Assembly (NCBI GenBank): GCA_965223435.1
Contig: CBDCWQ010000023.1
Span: forward strand, 930,001-994,000
Reading direction: 5' to 3'
Source: CBDCWQ01 sp965223435
GTDB lineage: Bacteria > Myxococcota > Kuafuiibacteriia > Kuafuiibacteriales > Kuafuiibacteriaceae
DNA: 64,000 nt
The notes beneath the pieces are model-generated. The model ran no database searches and was not told where the DNA came from. It worked only from the letters and a program-made list of their open reading frames with translations. Below are positions 60,447 through 64,000 of the stretch, piece by piece. Both the position numbers and the translations under genes were made by a program. The stretch's first letter is position 1. Every line of letters starts with the position of its first letter.

Positions 60447-60903
60447 TAGACGGCCAGCTTCCCGAGAAAGCTCGTTATCATGTCTACCTCCCTTAAGCTT
60501 CTCTTTCTGTGCGGCATATGCGCAATCTCACCGCTCCGCTATACGCCGGGGGGCTTCCGGCCAAGAGAGTGCCATCGCTGGCGTTGTTTGCGGCAATGGC
60601 CAACGACAACCAGCAAGTCGTACAAGATTTCTCGGACTCACCCTCACAGTTTATCGATCTATCACCTGGACATCCTGCGGATCCCTGGGTCTGGTACGTG
60701 TTAGCGAGCAGGCTTGATGAGGGCCCCGCGGCCCATTTCGATCCAGTAGTTTGAGGGTCAGGCCCTCCGGGCCCATCAGAGATGGGTTTTCTTGCAGATC
60801 CAGCTATCTGAGGTAGTCCACACCGCCGAGGAGGGGAGCCGCCTGAGAGAAAAGGGCGACGAGGAGCCGAGATTTCGCCGTCCGGCTCCTCGTCTGTGCT
60901 CCG
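60447..60903. other. Left flank of the four-gene transposon with hairpin
   Basis: About 450 bp without a recognised gene. A 12-bp perfect inverted repeat (GACGAGGAGCCG at 60859-60870 and CGGCTCCTCGTC at 60884-60895) lies just before the zinc-ribbon gene; it could be a terminator or attenuator, or part of the transposon end. The weaker hairpin in front of the decayed copy (GGCGGGT...ACCCGCC near 51160-51195) has the same relative position. Confidence 0.45.
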
Positions 60904-61528
60904 GTGGTTTTGCCGAAACGAAGCACGTCGAGAATCGTCCGAGTCTGTCTGAATATCAAGTATTGGATCGAAGGTCCGCCGAGGGTCGAGGAGGTCCGTC
61001 CCTCGCATTGTCCGGGATGCCAAAGGCCCGGGGCGCCGCTGGGGGAAAATCTCCGGCTCGTCGGGCATGGCATTCGGTGCCGAGAGCTCCGAGGTGTGCT
61101 TTGCGCCGATGAGCCGCCCGTCCTTCGTCTTCTCTTTGTGCGTCGGTTTCTGTGCCGGGACTGTGGCGCGGTGTGCACGGTCGTGCCGCAGGAGGTCGCA
61201 CCCGGTCGGCTCTATTCCATCGCTACGATCGCGCTCGCCCTGGTGCTGTTCGGCGTCCAGGGCGTCCCGGCGGAAGAAATTTTCTCCCGTCTAAGCCCCA
61301 TCGCAAGGCAGGGGGTTTGATCACCGAAGATGGCGCGTTCTGGACCGCTGGGTCCGCTCGATTCGCCAGGCAAAGCTTTTCTCTAAGATGACCTTGGCCT
61401 TCTCGGAAGCCCCCCCCTCCGTCCGTGCCGCCGCCGCGGGCTTTGCCCAAAAACTCGGTGCGCTCTCGAGACGGATCCGAGGCCCCCTGGAAGAGACGGT
61501 TGTCGACGGCGCGATGATGGCCATCTGA
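60904..61528 (+). pseudogene. Zinc-ribbon transposon protein (DUF6431-like), one frameshift
   Basis: The first frame (to 61320) has SHCPGCQRPGAPLGENLRLV, the central FVRRFLCRDCGAVCTVVPQE and SIATIALALVLFGVQGVPAE. After a run of five G (61311-61315) the next frame continues RRWRVLDRWVRSIRQAKLFS and RAAAAGFAQKLGALSRRIRG to the stop at 61526-61528. A one-base slip there would restore a protein of about 208 residues. Either a real mutation, a sequencing error in the G-run, or frameshifting. Starts about 10 bp after the 60859-60895 hairpin. Confidence 0.7.
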
Positions 61529-61638
61529 GCCTGAGCAAGGAGGACGACAAGCCCACCTACGAGGTCCACTCCCGCCCCCCAGCCATTCAAGGCATGACCG
61601 TCCGTGCAGTGACTGCGCTGCAGAAAGGATGAAACGCA

Positions 61639-62973
61639 ATGGATGACCTTTTACCCAAAGACCACCGGGAGGCGGTGGCCCACTTCCGGGCGGGTCTGAT
61701 CGGCCCGCTCGTTCACCGTGATTTGACTCGGGGGGAGCTTCGCGCGGAGCTCCGCGCACTCAGTCAGAAGCGGTTTCGACCACCGGGGGCCAAGGCCACG
61801 CGACGATACGGTGTAAGCACCTTGGAGCGCTGGGTGTATGCCTACAAGCGGGACGGATTCTGTGCACTTATGCCCGCCCCGCGTCAGGACCGGGGTCGAG
61901 GTCGTGACCTCAGCGATGAGCTCAAGACCTTGCTCCTAGATATCCGGCGGACCCACCGTTCGGCCTCGGCCCCATTGATCGTGAAGACCCTCGAGGAAAT
62001 CGGCGTCCTCGAGCGAGGGCAGGTGACGTCTACCACGGTACGGCGTCTCTTTTGCGAGCACAACCTGCCTCGCCTCTCGAAAAAGAAGCCGGTCCCGAAG
62101 AGCCATCGTCTGCGGTGGCAGGCGGAGCACCCGAATGGGCTCTGGCAGGGGGACGTTTGTCACCTCGCTCCGATCGAGGTCGGGGGCCAGCGTCTTCCGG
62201 TCCGGGTGCATGCGCTGATCGACGATTGCTCTCGGTACATCGTCGCGATCGAAGCGCACCACCAGGAGCGGGAGGTCGACATGCTGGGGTTGCTGGTGCG
62301 GGCCCTCCGCCGACACGGCGCTCCGGACGCACTCTATCTCGACAACGGGAGCACCTACCGGGGGGAGACCCTCGAGGTGGCGTGTCGAAGGCTAGAGGTT
62401 TCTCTTTTCCATCCCCCGCCTCGCTCGCCGGAGTCCCGCGGAAAAATCGAACGCTTCTTCCGCTCCCTACGCGAGGGCTGTACGGACTTTCTTGGGCCCA
62501 TCGCCTCGCTTCATGACATCAATGTGAGGCTCTTTGCCTTTGTGGATGAGCACTATCACCAACGGCCGCACGCGGGTCTCTTTGGCCGCACACCGGCCAG
62601 CGTCTTTCGGGCCGCAAAGACGCGCGCCCTCTCGGAGGAAAGGTTGCGGGAAGCGCTCACTGTACGCGTCAGAAGACGCGTACGTCGGGACAGCACCCTA
62701 TCCATCGAGGGCAAGGAATTCCAAGTGGACCAGCATTTCCTCGCGGGAAAAGTCGTCCACGTCGCCTACGCCATGGTCGATGACCCCATCCAGCCTTGGG
62801 TTGAGCACCAAGACCGCACCTTTGCACTCGAAGCCATCGACCCGGTCAAAAATGGAAAACGAAGAAGGGCCCGCATCGAGGAGACGGCAAACAAAAAGGA
62901 GCTCTCCTTCGATCCGAACGGCGCCTTGCTTAACCGAGCCCGACGAAACATCCGAAAGGAGACCCGCGAATGA
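61639..62973 (+). CDS. DDE transposase (TnsB/Mu-type integrase core)
   Basis: 444 residues. N-terminal helix-turn-helix region (STLERWVYAYKRDGFCALMP), then the rve DDE core: Asp in LWQGDVCHLAPIEVG, Asp in LYLDNGSTYRGETLEVACRR, Glu in SPESRGKIERFFRSLREG. A Mu-C-like beta domain follows (RRVRRDSTLSIEGKEFQVDQ) with a basic tail. Next to a TniB-like ATPase it forms the core of a Tn7/Mu-like transposition machine. The stop overlaps the ATPase start (ATGA). AAAGGA lies upstream of the ATG. Confidence 0.92.
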   Translation: MDDLLPKDHREAVAHFRAGLIGPLVHRDLTRGELRAELRALSQKRFRPPGAKATRRYGVSTLERWVYAYKRDGFCALMPAPRQDRGRGRDLSDELKTLLLDIRRTHRSASAPLIVKTLEEIGVLERGQVTSTTVRRLFCEHNLPRLSKKKPVPKSHRLRWQAEHPNGLWQGDVCHLAPIEVGGQRLPVRVHALIDDCSRYIVAIEAHHQEREVDMLGLLVRALRRHGAPDALYLDNGSTYRGETLEVACRRLEVSLFHPPPRSPESRGKIERFFRSLREGCTDFLGPIASLHDINVRLFAFVDEHYHQRPHAGLFGRTPASVFRAAKTRALSEERLREALTVRVRRRVRRDSTLSIEGKEFQVDQHFLAGKVVHVAYAMVDDPIQPWVEHQDRTFALEAIDPVKNGKRRRARIEETANKKELSFDPNGALLNRARRNIRKETRE

Positions 62974-63776
62974 GACCCACCGAGCTTCGCCACTTTGGCT
63001 TCAAAACCACTCCTTTTTCCAAGGAGATTTCCGATCAAAACCTCTGGCTGCCTCCGTCCAAGGCCGTCCTTGTGGACGACCTCTGTCAGGCCCTTACGGC
63101 CAAAGAATCCGTCCTCCTCGTCGGAGACCCCGGCGTCGGAAAAACCTGCGTCCTCAGGGCCCTCCGGCATTGGTTGGGGCAGGGAGGATTTCGGCTCACC
63201 TACTGCTCCAACGTGACGCTCGGCCGGCGGGATTTCTATCGCCAGCTGTGTCATGCGCTGGGGCTTTTGCCCAAAGCATCCGCCGCGGCCGTCTTTGCCG
63301 CGGTGGCCAGTAACGTCGAGGAACTCACCAAGGAGAAAGTGTATCCGGTATTCTTACTTGATGAGGCGCACTTGATGCATCAGGACGTCTTGGACCATCT
63401 CCACATTCTGATGAATTTCGACTGGGACAGTCGAGCGCTCCTTTCTCTCCTGCTTGTGGGGCTGCCCGAGCTGGACGACCGACTCCGACTGAGAAGGAAT
63501 CGTTCGCTCTATAGCCGTCTCAGGCATCGCTTCTTCATCGAGGCCCTCACACCGGAAGATACCACCACCTATTTGCAAAAGCGTTTGGCCGTCGCGGGCG
63601 TCACGCGAGAGGTCTTCACCTCCGATGCGATCGCCATGATTCATGAGGCGGCGCTCGGAAGCCTGCGTGACATCGATCGCATCGCGGCCCGGGCGATCAA
63701 GGTCGCCGCGCAGAAGAAAAGTAAGCTGGTGGAGCGCCATCATCTGATCGACCTCCACGAGGAGGAGACATCATGA
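62970..63776 (+). CDS. AAA ATPase of the transposon (TniB/ExeA-like)
   Basis: 268 residues. RHFGFKTTPFSKEISDQNLW start, Walker A LLVGDPGVGKTCVLRALRHW, Walker B YPVFLLDEAHLMHQDV, sensor-1 LLLVGLPELDDRLRLRRNRS, and RHRFFIEALTPEDTTTYLQK. The Tn7 TnsC/MuB/TniB relatives choose target DNA and activate the transposase. The genes overlap by 4 bases, indicating coupled expression. Confidence 0.92.
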   Translation: MRPTELRHFGFKTTPFSKEISDQNLWLPPSKAVLVDDLCQALTAKESVLLVGDPGVGKTCVLRALRHWLGQGGFRLTYCSNVTLGRRDFYRQLCHALGLLPKASAAAVFAAVASNVEELTKEKVYPVFLLDEAHLMHQDVLDHLHILMNFDWDSRALLSLLLVGLPELDDRLRLRRNRSLYSRLRHRFFIEALTPEDTTTYLQKRLAVAGVTREVFTSDAIAMIHEAALGSLRDIDRIAARAIKVAAQKKSKLVERHHLIDLHEEETS

Positions 63777-63976
63777 CACCACCGAAAAAGAACGCGCTGA
63801 GCATTCCTCTGCCACCGTTTACCCCGGACGAAGCCCTCCGCCTCGTCCATTTCCTCGAGAACGCGGTCGCGGCCATCTGGAAGGCGCATGGACCGAAGAT
63901 GTCCGAGCTTCTCCTTGATCGCTTCTGCGAACGCCAGGCAGACAATTCAGACCAAGAGCAGGCATACGAACGCTAA
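63773..63976 (+). CDS. Small protein closing the transposon cassette
   Basis: 67 residues. LSIPLPPFTPDEALRLVHFL and ENAVAAIWKAHGPKMSELLL form two amphipathic helices. The ATG overlaps the ATPase stop (ATGA). A short helical protein after a transposon ATPase is common in this transposon type, perhaps a co-factor of target selection. No family named. Confidence 0.6.
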   Translation: MTPPKKNALSIPLPPFTPDEALRLVHFLENAVAAIWKAHGPKMSELLLDRFCERQADNSDQEQAYER

Positions 63977-64000
63977 GTCCATCATCCACCGGTTTCCCCT

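Larger units (their letters stand above)
60904..63976 (+). mobile_element. Four-gene Tn7/Mu-like transposon (ends not located)
   Basis: Zinc-ribbon protein, DDE transposase, AAA ATPase and small helical protein, the last three coupled by 4-base overlaps. The same order of the first three occurs in the decayed copy at 51192-53672. Terminal repeats were not found, and the right end lies beyond the window. Mobility is uncertain because the first gene has a frameshift. Confidence 0.7.

Noticed and set aside
1..64000. tRNA, rRNA or CRISPR features
   Set aside because: No cloverleaf with TTCRA loop, no rRNA-like conserved stretch, and no regularly spaced repeats were seen by eye; a covariance-model search was not possible.

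Overview
The window looks like a chromosomal segment of a Gram-negative bacterium with a lipoprotein-rich envelope. It has lipobox lipoproteins, an OmpA-type protein, an RND efflux system, NtrC-type regulation and a large Ig-repeat lipoprotein. GC content is moderately high, and GTG or TTG starts are common. The gene mix fits the Myxococcota or another former deltaproteobacterial lineage, but that is inference: no rRNA or marker gene is present. No tRNA, rRNA or CRISPR array was seen.

Layout. (1) 1-6682: end of a CusC/TolC gene, then cusB, cusA and a hotdog-fold gene in one overlapping operon for metal export. (2) 6690-12000: an Ig-repeat surface lipoprotein and a graveyard of mobile DNA (YhcG-type nuclease remnant, truncated serine recombinase, DUF5372-like remnant, right end of an IS66 element). 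(3) 12169-37965: a stress and ion-homeostasis island (NhaP-type antiporter, amidoligase, KtrAB-like K+ uptake, NhaA, universal stress proteins, bacterioferritin-like protein, PRC-barrel, Pmp3, YflT-like, DUF1328, cardiolipin synthase, OmpA, MscS, a two-component pair, and a BON/baeRF operon). (4) 38060-46576: small heat-shock proteins, two HtrA-type proteases, secreted proteins and broken transposases. (5) 46846-50990: an intact pirin and an intact NTF2-like gene among decayed pirin, NmrA-like, DOPA-dioxygenase and LysR genes. (6) 51192-64000: mobile DNA, with a decayed and a nearly intact copy of a zinc-ribbon/DDE-transposase/AAA-ATPase transposon, a complete IS66 element, an IS91 transposase with integrase, and an intact YhcG-type nuclease.

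The most interesting result is regulatory. At least nine transcription units of the island carry a sigma-54 (-24/-12) promoter with exact GG-N10-GC spacing. Most also have, 33-110 bp further upstream, a copy of a 15-bp near-palindrome with consensus GAGGCAATNTGCCCC. Two copies are identical 15-mers, and two copies sit between divergent genes so that one site could serve both. Inside the island lie an NtrC-family sigma-54 activator (32150-33511), itself behind a sigma-54-like promoter, and a soluble GAF histidine kinase (33626-34828). I infer a locally encoded sigma-54 envelope/osmotic/heat stress regulon, with the palindrome as its enhancer. Several of these promoters would start transcription within a few bases of the start codon, which suggests leaderless mRNAs.
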